Shown here: positions 44,247-53,798 of the stretch, piece after piece
Layout: the number at the start of each line of letters is the position of its first letter
Position numbering within the stretch: position 1 is the first letter of the stretch
NCBI GenBank assembly: GCA_019637395.1
Contig: JAHBVR010000022.1
Span: 71,589 to 135,588 of the forward strand
Direction: 5' to 3'
Length of the DNA stretch: 64,000 nt
Source: Vulcanimicrobiota bacterium
GTDB lineage: Bacteria > Vulcanimicrobiota > Xenobia > Xenobiales > JADMJV01
Made by a program: the position numbers and the translations under genes
Notes under the pieces: generated by a model
What the model saw: the letters and a program-made list of their open reading frames with translations, nothing else
Databases searched by the model: none
Told to the model about the DNA's origin: nothing

Positions 44247-45470
44247 GTGCCTTATTTCCAATACGTAGGACTCAACTCCCAGGGCCGCGAGGTCAAGGGA
44301 AGACTGCTGGCCGAGACCATTGCCGACGCGCGCAACTTGTTGGAGAAACGCCAGTACCGAATTCAATCGCTGGAGGAGACGCGGCCGCTGGGTCAGCGCA
44401 TCGAGCGCTGGCTGACCAGTTTCCGCTCGGTGTCGCTGATCGAACTGGCCTTCAACACCCGCCAGTTTGCCTTGATGGCCAATGCCGGCATTCCGGTATC
44501 GCGCTGTCTGGAATTTCTGGCGAATCAACCGCTATCGGGCCAGTTGCAGGAGGCCTGGGTGGAGGTGGAGCGCCGGGTGACCACGGGCCACGCCCTGAGT
44601 CAGAGCCTGAAGCGTTTCCCGATGGTTTTCTCGGATTACTATGTCGGCATGGTCTATGCCGGCGAGACCTCGGGTAACTTTCATGAGTGCCTGGACCGGG
44701 TGGCCCTGGTGCTGGAAAAGGAGGCGGCCACCAAGGCCAAGGTGCGGGCGGCGCTGAGCTATCCGGCGGCGATTTTGACGCTGGGCACGGTGCTGACCCT
44801 GGCTATCTGCCAGTGGATTTTGCCGCAGTTGACGGCCAGCCTGTTTACCCAGACGGGAATGGTTCTGCCCTGGCCGACGGTGGTGCTCATGAAGGTCACC
44901 CATTTGTTGAACCAGCCGATGGTCATGCCGGCGCTGGCCGGAACCTTCTTCGTGATCGGATTTTTGGGCCTGAATTACCTGCGCACCCCGGCCGGCAAGG
45001 AATCTTTGGAGACGACGTTGCTCAAAATTCCCGGCTTACAGAAAGTCATGGGCAAGGTCATGGCCACCCAGTTTTGCCGAACCTTCTCGAGTTTGATCCG
45101 GGTCGGCGTGCCGCTGACCAAGTGCCTGCAAGTGTGCTCGGCGGTCATGGCCAACTCGGTGATGCAGAAACATTTGCAGCGGTTGGAAGCCCACGTCATG
45201 GATGGCGGCAAGATGCACGAGGGGATTCGGGAGATACCGTTTTTCCCTCGTTTGACCGCCAGCTTTATGGAGCTGGGTGAGGATACCGGCCGAGTGTCGG
45301 AGTCGCTCGATAAACTGGCGGAAATATTTGAAGAAGAGCTGGACGCCGACCTGGAGGCTTATACCGCGCTGCTTGAGCCGATTGCCATGGGGGCTTTAGG
45401 TTTGTTTGTGCTGTTCGTTATCCTGGCCGTGTTTTTGCCTCTCAACACGATGCTGGGCAGCATGGGCTAG
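44247..45470 (+). CDS. type II secretion/type IV pilus inner-membrane protein GspF/PilC
   Basis: 407 aa; GTG at 44247 with GAGAGGAG upstream. Two GspF domains: FNTRQFALMANAGIPVSRCL near residue 70 and FCRTFSSLIRVGVPLTKCLQ near 275. Three membrane helices (LGTVLTLAICQWILPQLTAS, the one at 220-240, and GALGLFVLFVILAVFLPL at the end). The N-terminal FQYVGLNSQGREVKGRLLAE is also typical. It is the platform protein that works with a GspE/PilT ATPase. Confidence 0.92.
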   Translation: MPYFQYVGLNSQGREVKGRLLAETIADARNLLEKRQYRIQSLEETRPLGQRIERWLTSFRSVSLIELAFNTRQFALMANAGIPVSRCLEFLANQPLSGQLQEAWVEVERRVTTGHALSQSLKRFPMVFSDYYVGMVYAGETSGNFHECLDRVALVLEKEAATKAKVRAALSYPAAILTLGTVLTLAICQWILPQLTASLFTQTGMVLPWPTVVLMKVTHLLNQPMVMPALAGTFFVIGFLGLNYLRTPAGKESLETTLLKIPGLQKVMGKVMATQFCRTFSSLIRVGVPLTKCLQVCSAVMANSVMQKHLQRLEAHVMDGGKMHEGIREIPFFPRLTASFMELGEDTGRVSESLDKLAEIFEEELDADLEAYTALLEPIAMGALGLFVLFVILAVFLPLNTMLGSMG

Positions 45471-45501
45471 CAGGGTTGAATTTTGCGAAGGAGTTTTTGC
45501 C

Positions 45502-46374
45502 GTGACCACCAGCATTCTTTTGATCGAAGACGACGAGGATTTGCGCGACGTCCTGGTGGACGTGCTGGAAGATAAGGGGTTCTCGGTGATGGGCGTGGGG
45601 AGCGCCGATGAAGCCATCAAAGCCCAATCTCACTTCGAATTCGACGTGGTCGTCTCGGACGTGCGCATGGCCGGTTCCCACGACGGCATCGGAGCCGTGG
45701 AAGTCCTCAAGAAGAAGAAGCCCACTCTGAAATGCCTGATCATCACCGGCTTCGCCGACGACCAGGCGCCGGTGCGCGCCCTGCGCGTGAAAGTCGACGA
45801 CTATCTCTACAAACCGTTTACTCTGGAAGATTTCTTGCTGGCCGTCAACAAGGTGATTCGTTCCGGCGAGGAACGAATCACCTTGAAGCAGCGTTTGGGA
45901 GCGCTCTTTTCAGCTCCTTTCAAAGCCGTCAACGACTCGGCTCGCAACGCCGCCCAGGACCGCCTGGACGAGAAGGTGGACCAGGTTTGGACTAACCTTT
46001 TTGTGGCCATTCGCTCCCGGCTGCTGACCAAGGGGGCCTTTGTGGACTTCTGGGACAAGCTGGAGAACGGGCGGGCCCGCTATCTGGCCGTCAATAACTC
46101 CCAGGCCGGGGCCGGTGAACTCAACGCGCTGACCCAGGCCTACGATGTGCTCTTGCAGCAATTGGAGAAGAGCACCGCCATGCGCGCGGCCGGCACCCAC
46201 AAAGCACGCGCTCCCGAGCAGTTTCCCAAGAAGAATTTGCTGGAGTTGTATGAGCGAGTGGCCGACGGACGAGTGAGTTCCGAAGAACTGCGCCTGTCAC
46301 TGGCGGTGGCGGCCAGGGCTTCGGGCCCGGAGGCCCAGCAGTTGGCCGCGAAACTTTTCGGAGTCGCTTGCTGA
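45502..46374 (+). CDS. response regulator with helical output
   Basis: 290 aa; GTG at 45502 follows GAAGGAG. The receiver (residues 1-120) has LLIEDDEDLRDVLVDVLEDK, the phospho-acceptor in VVVSDVRMAGSHDG, IITGFADDQAPVRA and YLYKPF. The remaining 170 residues are helical with no DNA-binding domain recognised (ARNAAQDRLDEKVDQVWTNL). The receiver closely resembles those at 39429 and 50050. Just ahead of the histidine kinase, which probably phosphorylates it. Confidence 0.85.
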   Translation: MTTSILLIEDDEDLRDVLVDVLEDKGFSVMGVGSADEAIKAQSHFEFDVVVSDVRMAGSHDGIGAVEVLKKKKPTLKCLIITGFADDQAPVRALRVKVDDYLYKPFTLEDFLLAVNKVIRSGEERITLKQRLGALFSAPFKAVNDSARNAAQDRLDEKVDQVWTNLFVAIRSRLLTKGAFVDFWDKLENGRARYLAVNNSQAGAGELNALTQAYDVLLQQLEKSTAMRAAGTHKARAPEQFPKKNLLELYERVADGRVSSEELRLSLAVAARASGPEAQQLAAKLFGVAC

Positions 46375-46375
46375 G

Positions 46376-48850
46376 ATGGCCATGGATTCACGCTACCGGC
46401 ATTTGGACGAGGATTCGCCACTCGAACCGAAGGTGACCCCGCCGCTGGCGCTGACGGGAATTCTGCTGCTGGCCGGTGGTCTGTGGGTGATTTCGCGCAA
46501 GGGGGGCCATCCCGATCCGGTCCTGCTGGGGTTGGCCGTGCTTTGCGAATTGCTCTCTGTCCGTATCGGTGTTTTTGGGTATTTTTCGTTCTCGGCCGGC
46601 CTCTTTCTGGCCTCCGCTTTGCTGGCCCCGGGCGTCACCAGTCTGGCTTTGCTGGGGACTTTGTTGTTGCGTACTATCGTCCGCCCCGCGCCCAGCCCGG
46701 CTCAGAGAGTCCTGGAATGTCTGGCCGACGCGCTGCCGCTGGTGATGTTGATGATGCTGTGCACCTTCACCCAGGGCATGGAATCGGGGCTCGGACGGTT
46801 GGCCAGTTGCGCCGGTGGTTTTTTCCTGATCTGGTGGTTCACCCCGGGCCTTTTTCAGCCCGCTCTCGATCCGGGCATTTTTCTCCACTGGTCACGCTGT
46901 CGCAGCCAACTGCTGCTGGCCTGCGCGGCCCAGGTCTGCTGCGGTCTGTGGATTTACTCTCAGCCCGGTCGCTGGTGGTTGGTGGTGCCGGTGCTGCTTT
47001 CCCTGGCCGACGCGGCCCGGCGTGTGTCCGTGCAGGTCAAGGCTATGCTGGATGCGGGATTGCGCGATAAGGCCGAGGCCCAGTTGTCTTTGAGCCGGCG
47101 CGAACTGACTCGCAGCAAGGCCACCCAGGAAACCGAGGGCGGTAAACTGGAGGTGCAAATGGACAGCTACCGCCTGATCGAACGTATGCTGAGTTCCTTG
47201 CGCAGCGCGCCCAGTTTGAAGTCGGTGGCCCTGGCCGTGCTGGAGCAGGTGCGCACCCGGGTGCCCAGCAACTCGGTGGCCCTTTTTCTCGAGTCCAACG
47301 GTAGCTTGAAGATCGTCGCCTCGATTACGCCCAATCAGGATCGAGTGGAGTCGGTGCCCATCATGGGTTTCCGCGAGACCCTGGTGGAGCGGGCCTTTCA
47401 GCGTGGACGCATCGAGAAAATGGAGGAGGACGAGCGGCGCGATCCGCAGCGCATTTTTAGCAGCGACGTGAGCGCCGTGGCCGCTCCGATTGCCAATCGC
47501 GGCGTCATTTACGTGGGCAACCAGCAGGAATACCAGCTTTCCGAGCAGGAGCTGCAGTATCTGGATTCGCTGGCCCGCCATTCCTGGCTGGCGTTGCAGG
47601 CGGCCCAGAGCCAGGAGGAGCAGCAACTCGCCTACCAGGGGGAATTGCTGGCCCGCCAGGTCAGCGAGAAGTTGCTCAATCGCCTGGCCGACCTGGTGGC
47701 CGGTATGAATCAGTTGCTACCCCTGAGCGAACCGGACCAATTGGTCGGCGCCGGCGCCGAGTTGATGCAGCGTTTGTTGCGCAGTCAGGCCAGCTGGGCT
47801 CATTTCAAGGGTAACGAGAAGAACTATCTACAGGGCCCGCTGGACGGCATCCGCGAGCTGGCGCAGTCGTCGCTGAAAGCCCGTCGGCCCATTCTGCACA
47901 ACGAGGTCCAGACTTCGCCTTTCTTCCGGGCCGGCAGTCCCTACCGCAGCGTGCTGGTGGTGCCGCTGACGGTCCACCAGGAGGACTCGGGTTTTTTGTT
48001 GGTCGCCCGCGAAGAGGCTTACGAGCGTGAGGACCAGGACATTCTCACTTTGATGGCCCTTCAGTTCGGTCCCATTCTGGAAACGGTGCGGCTCTATTTC
48101 GACCTGCAGGTGGCCCACGAACGGCTGGCCGAGTCGCAGGCCCAGTTGGTGCAGTCGAGCAAGATGGCGGCCATCGGCCAGTTGGCCGGCGGCGTGGCCC
48201 ACGAGCTGAACACTCCCTTGGGAGCTGTCACCGTGTCCCTGGACGCCATTGCCCTGACCATGGACTCTCGGCCCGAAAAGGCTAAGGAGCGACTCGAAAA
48301 AACGCGCAAGGCCTGCGCCAAAATGAAGAGCATTATCGCCAAGCTTCTTTTCTATTCGCGCGACTCGGCCAATCGGCGCGAACAGTCGGACGTGAACAAT
48401 GTGGTGCGCGATACCCTGGACTTCATCGGTAGTCAGATTCGCCTGGAGAATGTGGAAATTGACTCGCAGAGTCAGACGGTTCCGCCGGTGTTCATCAATC
48501 AAAACGAGATTCAGCAGATTTTGGTGAATTTACTCAACAATGCCAAAGATGCGGTTCTCTCCGAACCCACCAGCCAGAAGCGCATAGAGATTCGCACTTT
48601 TGAAGAGGGTGGCGCTTGCTGCGTGCAGGTGCGTGATTTCGGACCGGGCATCCCCGAAGACAAGGCGCAACGCATTTTCGAACCGTTTTATACCACCAAA
48701 CCGGTGGGCCATGGGACCGGTCTGGGCCTGTCCGTTTCGATGCAACTGGCCGAGCAGAACGGAGGAAGTTTGGCGCTTTTGATGCACTCAGGGCCAGGGG
48801 CCCTCTTCCAGCTACGGCTGCCACAAATGGATGGCTCGGAGACGGACTGA
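46376..48850 (+). CDS. membrane sensor histidine kinase with two GAF-like domains
   Basis: 824 aa. Residues 20-215 contain about six hydrophobic helices. A short coiled segment (ELTRSKATQETEGGKLEVQM) leads to a GAF-like domain (265-400) and a second (440-590). HisKA follows with the H-box GQLAGGVAHELNTPLGAVTV (His near 607). The HATPase has QQILVNLLNNAKDAV (N box), VRDFGPGIPEDKAQRIFEPF and GHGTGLGLSVS. It starts one base after the receiver gene stop. No DNA-binding partner lies next to it except the SARP-type receiver at 50050. Confidence 0.92.
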   Translation: MAMDSRYRHLDEDSPLEPKVTPPLALTGILLLAGGLWVISRKGGHPDPVLLGLAVLCELLSVRIGVFGYFSFSAGLFLASALLAPGVTSLALLGTLLLRTIVRPAPSPAQRVLECLADALPLVMLMMLCTFTQGMESGLGRLASCAGGFFLIWWFTPGLFQPALDPGIFLHWSRCRSQLLLACAAQVCCGLWIYSQPGRWWLVVPVLLSLADAARRVSVQVKAMLDAGLRDKAEAQLSLSRRELTRSKATQETEGGKLEVQMDSYRLIERMLSSLRSAPSLKSVALAVLEQVRTRVPSNSVALFLESNGSLKIVASITPNQDRVESVPIMGFRETLVERAFQRGRIEKMEEDERRDPQRIFSSDVSAVAAPIANRGVIYVGNQQEYQLSEQELQYLDSLARHSWLALQAAQSQEEQQLAYQGELLARQVSEKLLNRLADLVAGMNQLLPLSEPDQLVGAGAELMQRLLRSQASWAHFKGNEKNYLQGPLDGIRELAQSSLKARRPILHNEVQTSPFFRAGSPYRSVLVVPLTVHQEDSGFLLVAREEAYEREDQDILTLMALQFGPILETVRLYFDLQVAHERLAESQAQLVQSSKMAAIGQLAGGVAHELNTPLGAVTVSLDAIALTMDSRPEKAKERLEKTRKACAKMKSIIAKLLFYSRDSANRREQSDVNNVVRDTLDFIGSQIRLENVEIDSQSQTVPPVFINQNEIQQILVNLLNNAKDAVLSEPTSQKRIEIRTFEEGGACCVQVRDFGPGIPEDKAQRIFEPFYTTKPVGHGTGLGLSVSMQLAEQNGGSLALLMHSGPGALFQLRLPQMDGSETD

Positions 48851-48859
48851 CGACGCGAT

Positions 48860-50050
48860 ATGGTGGTTTCCCAGCAAACAGAAGAGTTTCTCAGTCAATG
48901 GGGCATCGTGCACCGGGCCCTGGCATTGCAGGCCTCCGACATTATCTTCTGCGTGGGAACCCCTCCCAGCGCCCGTGTGCACGGTGAGGTGGTGCGCCTG
49001 GACGCGCACATTTTGAGCGAAGAGCATCTGCAGAATCTCATCCGGCTTTTCACCGACGCTCCCATCCAGGAACGATTTGCCATAGGCGACGTGGATTACA
49101 CTTTGGAATTCCCCGCGCTGCAGCGCCGTTTTCGCGTCAATTTGTTCCGCCAGCATCGCGGTCTTTCGATCGTCATGCGCGTTCTGCCGCAACGTGTGCA
49201 AAGCTTATCCAAGCTGGGGGTTCCCCCCACCTTCGAGCGCGTGCTGCAGGAGCCGGCCGGACTGGTGATCGTGGGCGGCGCCACCGGCTCGGGAAAGTCC
49301 ACCACGCTGGCCTCGGTCATCGAGAATATCAACGAGACCAAGGGCCGGCACATCATCACCATCGAGCAGCCCATCGAGATCGTCTTCGAGGAGAAGCGCT
49401 CCATCGTGGAGCAGCGCGAAGTGGGCACCCACGTCCAGGACTTCGCTCTGGCTCTGCGCTCGGCGCTGCGGCAGTCGCCGGACGTGATTCTGGTGGGCGA
49501 GGTGCGCGACCGCGAGACGGCCGACATGGTGCTCAAGGCGGCCCAGGTGGGCGTGCTGGTCTTTGCCACCCTGCATACCCGTTCGGCCCGCGAGAGCGTG
49601 TCGCGCTTCATCAGTCTTTTCGAGGACGCCATTCAGTCGGGCATCGGGGCCCAGTTGGCCGAATGCCTGCGCTGCGTACTCTGTCAAAAGCTGGTGCCGT
49701 TGCGGGCCGGCAAAGGCCAGGCCCTGGCCGGCGAGGTGATGTGGTGCACCAATGGCGTGCGCCACTTGATTCGCGACGACAAGCTACACCTGCTCCACTC
49801 CCTGATGGAAATCGCTTCCAAGGACGGCATGGTGACCATGGAGCAGTCTTTGCTGCAATTGTGGCGGGACGAGAAGATCTCCATCGACAGCGCTTACGAT
49901 TATGCCAACGATAAGTTGGCGCTGCTTTCCCAGGTCCCGCCGGATATCCAAAAAGAGTTGCTCTCGCAGGTGGAAGTCGAGGTCGAAACCAAGCGTCTGG
50001 AACAGGTTCGCGAAACGCAGAAGCGCCTGATTTCTACTCGCGTCGTCTAA
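48860..50050 (+). CDS. pilT: PilT/PilU-like secretion ATPase
   Basis: 396 aa. LQASDIIFCVGTPPSARVHG is the PilT-type N-domain; Walker A is VGGATGSGKSTTLASVIENI (near residues 136-145), Asp box TIEQPIEIVF, Walker B ALRQSPDVILVGEVRDRETA and His box VFATLHT. This hexameric ATPase would power retraction or secretion through GspF. Length and the lack of a GspE N1 domain favour PilT/PilU over GspE. Its TAA overlaps the next ATG by one base. Confidence 0.9.
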   Translation: MVVSQQTEEFLSQWGIVHRALALQASDIIFCVGTPPSARVHGEVVRLDAHILSEEHLQNLIRLFTDAPIQERFAIGDVDYTLEFPALQRRFRVNLFRQHRGLSIVMRVLPQRVQSLSKLGVPPTFERVLQEPAGLVIVGGATGSGKSTTLASVIENINETKGRHIITIEQPIEIVFEEKRSIVEQREVGTHVQDFALALRSALRQSPDVILVGEVRDRETADMVLKAAQVGVLVFATLHTRSARESVSRFISLFEDAIQSGIGAQLAECLRCVLCQKLVPLRAGKGQALAGEVMWCTNGVRHLIRDDKLHLLHSLMEIASKDGMVTMEQSLLQLWRDEKISIDSAYDYANDKLALLSQVPPDIQKELLSQVEVEVETKRLEQVRETQKRLISTRVV

Positions 50051-52272
50051 TGCCGGTCATTCTGGTTCTGGAGGACGACGACGAGCTGCGCGAAGTGCTG
50101 GTGGATGTCCTCGAGGACAATCAGCACCAGGTGCGCGGCGTGCCGCGCGGCGAGCAGGCCATCCAGTTGTTCCAGGAGTACCAGTTCGACCTGCTGGTGG
50201 TGGATATCCGCATGGCCGGCCCCGACGGCCTGCAAACTCTTTCTTATCTGCGCCAGTTGGGCTTTTCCGTGCCCACCCTGGTCATGACTGGATTTGCCGA
50301 TCAGTCCGACCCGGTGCGGGCCCTGCGCCTGGGAGCCAAAGAGTACCTGATGAAGCCCTTTGCGCTGGACGAATTTCTCTGGGCCGTGGATCGAATTTTG
50401 GAGGAACGCCGCCAGTCGGAGGCTCAGCGCCAGCAGACCACCGAGGTGGTGGAGGCGGTGGAGTGGGTCTTGAGCCGCCTGGGCGGACTTTCTCTGGTGG
50501 CCTGCCGGGAGTTTTCTCAGCGACTCGATTTGACTCCCATGGACCGGCTGCTGCTGCTGGTGAGCGTGGCCCTGCGGGAAAAGCTGAAGGGACAGCCGGC
50601 CCCGCCCGAGTTGCCCCCGTCGCTGGCCCAAATCTTGCGCGACTGGGAAGCTCCCTGGGACGCGCAGGAGGCTCTGGTCAGCCGGGCCGGTTCTTTGTTG
50701 GAGAACCTGGAGCAGCCGCTCAGCGAGGGCGCTCTGGGCAAGCTGAAACCCGGCCAGTTCGACCCGTATCTTCTGGAAACTCTGAGCACCTCGTTGAAGG
50801 CGGAGACGGGCAACTCTTCGCAGCTGCTGGATCTGATCAATATTTTGTTGGCCTGCGGAGACCGGACTTCCAGCCGCAAGGCCTTCGAACAACTGCTGGC
50901 CAGCGTGGCCGCGCCTTCTCCGGAGCGGGTTTTCGCCTTGTTGGGTTTGTGTGACGGTCTGGCTCCCGCCGCGCTGGACGGGCTGATGTTGAGCCTGTTG
51001 GCCGAGCTGCAGCAGTTGCCGGTGGGCGAGGCGGTGGCGGCCTTGTGGCGAGGGGGGCACTGGTTGGTGCGTTTGCAGCGGCCGGAGATCGCCCCGTTAC
51101 TGAAATCGTTGGGTAGCCAGGCGCTCAAGGCGTCGCGGCGCACGGCTGTGGCTCAAGCCAGTTTGTTGGCCTGGGCGGTGGACGGCAGTCTGGCCGGCTC
51201 GGTGCGAGGGGCACTGCAGCAATTGATGCTGCCCGAGAATTTGAGCCATTTGCGCCCGGCCTTAGACTGGTTGCTGCCGCCGTTGCTCAACGCCTTGGCC
51301 GCCGATGAGGGCTTGCAGCCTTTGTTGAGCCGGCTGTGCCGCCAGGAGTCCCAGACGGTGGCCTACGCTTTGCGGCACCAGCGTTTGTCTTTAGAAGGAC
51401 GGCTTTTTGTGGCGGAGGCCTTGGAAGGTCTTGGCGCTTCGGCCGAGGAGGCGCTGGTTTTGCTGGCTGAGGATGCTTCTCCCAAGGTGCGCGAGCTGGC
51501 GGGCAAGTCGCGGGCGGGTAAGCCGGCCTTGGAAACCATTCCGATTCAGGTGGTGACGTTCGGTGGTTTTGAGCTGTGGGTGGGACCGCACAAGATTGCC
51601 GAATCGAGTTGGCGCGGCTCGCGCGTGAAACATCTGGCCGCCTATGTGGCGATTTCGGTAAAGCCGGTGCCCGGCGAGCGGCTGTTGGAGTTATTTTGGC
51701 CCGAGAGTTTGGAGAAAGGGCAGCGGGGTCTGCAGTCCGCTTTGACGGTGATTCGCGGGGCCTGCCGCGATTTCGAGGAAGTCAAGGGTCTGTCGATTTT
51801 GGTGCGCGAGTCGGAGTGCGTGCTCTTCCCCGATCGTTTCACTCGTTGGGTGGATTGTCACGAATTCGATCGATTGGTGCGCCAGGCCGGTCAGTGTAGT
51901 CAGTTGGAACAGCGCAGCGCTTTATTGCAGCGCGCGGTGGCTCTCTACAAGGGTCCCTGCCTGGACGGCTGTTTTCTGGAGTGGGCGCTGACCATGCAAA
52001 GCGAATATGAGCAGATGGCTCTACAGGCCATGTTGCAGTTGGGCTCGGCCGAACTGGCCCAGCAGCGCTGGTTGTCAGCGCTACAGACAGCCAAGCAAGC
52101 ACTGCGCATCGACCCGTTGTTGACTCAGGCGGCGGCGGTGACCGTCAGAGCGCATATCGGCTCCGGTAATACCGAGCTGGCGCTGCAGTTTTTCGACGGC
52201 TTCCAGCGCCGCTATCAGGAGGAATTCGGCCAGTCGCTGCACCTGGATGAAATGCTAAAAGACCCCTCTTAG
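50050..52272 (+). CDS. receiver-SARP transcriptional regulator
   Basis: 740 aa. Residues 1-120 are a receiver (LEDDDELREVLVDVLEDNQH, VVDIRMAGPDG, LVMTGFADQSDPVRA, YLMKPF). A long helical middle follows (130-490, HEAT-like near the end: LLAEDASPKVRELAGKSRAG). Then comes a SARP/OmpR-like winged helix, VVTFGGFELWVGPHKIAESS with SRVKHLAAYVAI and LLELFWPES, and a BTAD-type helical domain (HEFDRLVRQAGQ, CLDGCFLEWA, ALRIDPL). The only clear DNA-binding output in this operon. A hairpin lies at its stop codon. Confidence 0.85.
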   Translation: MPVILVLEDDDELREVLVDVLEDNQHQVRGVPRGEQAIQLFQEYQFDLLVVDIRMAGPDGLQTLSYLRQLGFSVPTLVMTGFADQSDPVRALRLGAKEYLMKPFALDEFLWAVDRILEERRQSEAQRQQTTEVVEAVEWVLSRLGGLSLVACREFSQRLDLTPMDRLLLLVSVALREKLKGQPAPPELPPSLAQILRDWEAPWDAQEALVSRAGSLLENLEQPLSEGALGKLKPGQFDPYLLETLSTSLKAETGNSSQLLDLINILLACGDRTSSRKAFEQLLASVAAPSPERVFALLGLCDGLAPAALDGLMLSLLAELQQLPVGEAVAALWRGGHWLVRLQRPEIAPLLKSLGSQALKASRRTAVAQASLLAWAVDGSLAGSVRGALQQLMLPENLSHLRPALDWLLPPLLNALAADEGLQPLLSRLCRQESQTVAYALRHQRLSLEGRLFVAEALEGLGASAEEALVLLAEDASPKVRELAGKSRAGKPALETIPIQVVTFGGFELWVGPHKIAESSWRGSRVKHLAAYVAISVKPVPGERLLELFWPESLEKGQRGLQSALTVIRGACRDFEEVKGLSILVRESECVLFPDRFTRWVDCHEFDRLVRQAGQCSQLEQRSALLQRAVALYKGPCLDGCFLEWALTMQSEYEQMALQAMLQLGSAELAQQRWLSALQTAKQALRIDPLLTQAAAVTVRAHIGSGNTELALQFFDGFQRRYQEEFGQSLHLDEMLKDPS

Positions 52273-52277
52273 GGGTC
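52261..52277. terminator. bidirectional intrinsic terminator
   Basis: GACCCCT-CTT-AGGGGTC, a perfect 7-bp stem with a 3-base loop, includes the stop of the receiver-SARP gene. AAAA precedes it and CTTTC follows, so it can terminate the signalling operon on the plus strand and the small convergent gene at 52286 on the minus strand. Confidence 0.7.
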
Positions 52278-52285
52278 CTTTCGCA

Positions 52286-52510
52286 TTAGAGAGTGATCGA
52301 GCCGCCTTCTTTGAGGAAGCGTTTAATGTCCTGGTGGCTCGAGGTCTCCACCAGTTTTTGACCGTTGGCCTGGCTGCCCTGGTAGTTGGTGCTGTAGAAT
52401 TTACCGTTGTTTACTTCAGCTTTGTGCGCCGTGTCGATGTTTTTGAGGTGTTTCTGAGCGGCGGGGCCCCACTGGGGAGTTTGCTGGAAGTTGAAGGGAT
52501 TGAGATTCAT
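52286..52510 (-). CDS. small hydrophilic protein
   Basis: 74 aa from ATG at 52510, with GAGGA eight bases upstream. MNLNPFNFQQTPQWGPAAQK and STNYQGSQANGQKLVETSSH show an Asn/Gln-rich N-terminus and a basic/helical tail. No family, signal or membrane segment. The ribosome binding site and the terminator downstream support it as real. Confidence 0.6.
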   Translation of the reverse strand: MNLNPFNFQQTPQWGPAAQKHLKNIDTAHKAEVNNGKFYSTNYQGSQANGQKLVETSSHQDIKRFLKEGGSITL

Positions 52511-52600
52511 TTGCGTGTCCTCGGCTTTCGTTTTGGTGTTCTTGTGAGCCCAAGATAACCTGGCGGGCACGACCGGAACGCTACCGGGCCGGAGGGGATG

Positions 52601-53338
52601 TTAACAGTTTAAGACGATGCATTCCTCAAAAGCGGGCCCGCCCGAGAGCCAGTCGGCCGTGATTTTTTCAAAGTCGCGGGTCAGGGCGGCCACGGCCAGG
52701 CCGAGGACCACCGGGCGGTGGTCGATGCCCATTTCTTCGAAGACCTTCAGGGTGGCTTCTTGCGGGAGGCCGGGAAAGCTGTAATAGCGGATGTGCATGG
52801 GCACCTGGCGTTCGGGGTCCTGGTTTTCCACCGCCTGGCGGCAGCGTTCCGCGTCCACCGAATGGTGGGCCCGGCAGGGTAGGGGACGGTGCTTGTAAAC
52901 GGTGCAGGTCTGCTCTTCCGAGAGGAAGGGGCAGGGACGAAAGATGCGTCTGATTTCGTGGCTGTCGCGGGTTTCCAGGCGATAGTCGAGGGGGCTGGAG
53001 AGGCTGGCGGCCACGGCCACCGCGTCGAGGATGTGCACCTGGAGTTGTTCGTAGCAACACCAGGAGCAGCCGGACCGGCACTGTATTGGTTGGATCGCTT
53101 GAGGATAGAGTCGGGCGGCGGTTTGCTGGGCCTGGTCGCTGGCCTGTCGGAGCGCTTCGGCCAGATTTTTCGCGACGCTGCTCGCATTGTCGGAGGTGAG
53201 CGTTTGCAGAATGGCGAGCGTGCGCAAGTATTGTTGGGCATAGAGGGTGTCCACCGTCGCCTGCAGCTCGGTGGCGTGGCTGATGGCGGGCGGCGAGTCG
53301 GCCAGTCGTTGGAGACGTTTGCGGAAGGCCCGATTCAC
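52601..53338 (-). CDS. YkgJ-type cysteine-cluster protein
   Basis: 245 aa. GTG at 53338 is used because AAGGAG lies nine bases upstream. The YkgJ/Fe-S-type cysteines are CRSGCSWCCYEQLQVHILDA, CPFLSEEQTCTVYKHRPLPC and HHSVDAERC. These proteins probably bind a zinc or iron-sulphur centre; the reaction is unknown. An N-terminal helical region (residues 20-85) is extra. Divergent from the exported protein at 53397. Confidence 0.8.
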   Translation of the reverse strand: MNRAFRKRLQRLADSPPAISHATELQATVDTLYAQQYLRTLAILQTLTSDNASSVAKNLAEALRQASDQAQQTAARLYPQAIQPIQCRSGCSWCCYEQLQVHILDAVAVAASLSSPLDYRLETRDSHEIRRIFRPCPFLSEEQTCTVYKHRPLPCRAHHSVDAERCRQAVENQDPERQVPMHIRYYSFPGLPQEATLKVFEEMGIDHRPVVLGLAVAALTRDFEKITADWLSGGPAFEECIVLNC

Positions 53339-53396
53339 GGTGGGCACTCCTTCAGGCGGCGAGGACTTTCCTGCCGCGGTGTGCAAAACCAGAAGG

Positions 53397-53798
53397 ATGC
53401 GAAGATTTTTGCTTTGGCTGATTTTGTTGGCCTGGCCGGCCGGGGCCGAGGTTCCTGAGCAGGTCGAAATTGGCGGGCTGAAGGTTCGGCTTCAGGTTTT
53501 TGCCTGGCGGGATTTTATGCCCCAGATCGGGGGCGAGGGCAGCGGCTCTCCGCTGATGTTGACGCCGTCGCTGGTGGACGAAGGTGGCCAGCCACTGCCG
53601 GGCGTTACCTTCAAGGAGATTGTAGCCACCTGTGAGGGCAAGGAGTGGCGCGCCGTGCCCGACAGCGGCGGCACCGCGCGCGGTGGCCCCAGATGGCCGA
53701 CGGGCGCCAGCGTTATGGTGCAGGCCCATTATTCCTACAAGGGTAAGGACGGCTGGTTGCGTCTGGCCAGGCCTGCAGGTATCGGCCGCACCGAGTGA
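53397..53798 (+). CDS. small exported protein
   Basis: 133 aa. MRRFLLWLILLAWPAGA is a signal peptide, followed by a beta-rich domain (VEIGGLKVRLQVFAWRDFMP, ASVMVQAHYSYKGKDGWLRL). No family recognised. Start ATG 53397 immediately follows AGAAGG, so another start is possible. Its 3' end overlaps the kinase gene on the other strand by 64 bases. Confidence 0.55.
   Translation: MRRFLLWLILLAWPAGAEVPEQVEIGGLKVRLQVFAWRDFMPQIGGEGSGSPLMLTPSLVDEGGQPLPGVTFKEIVATCEGKEWRAVPDSGGTARGGPRWPTGASVMVQAHYSYKGKDGWLRLARPAGIGRTE

Noticed and set aside
48860-50050. GspE/PilB assembly ATPase
   Set aside because: The length and the N-domain fit PilT/PilU better; the longer N1 domain and the tetra-cysteine loop of GspE are missing.
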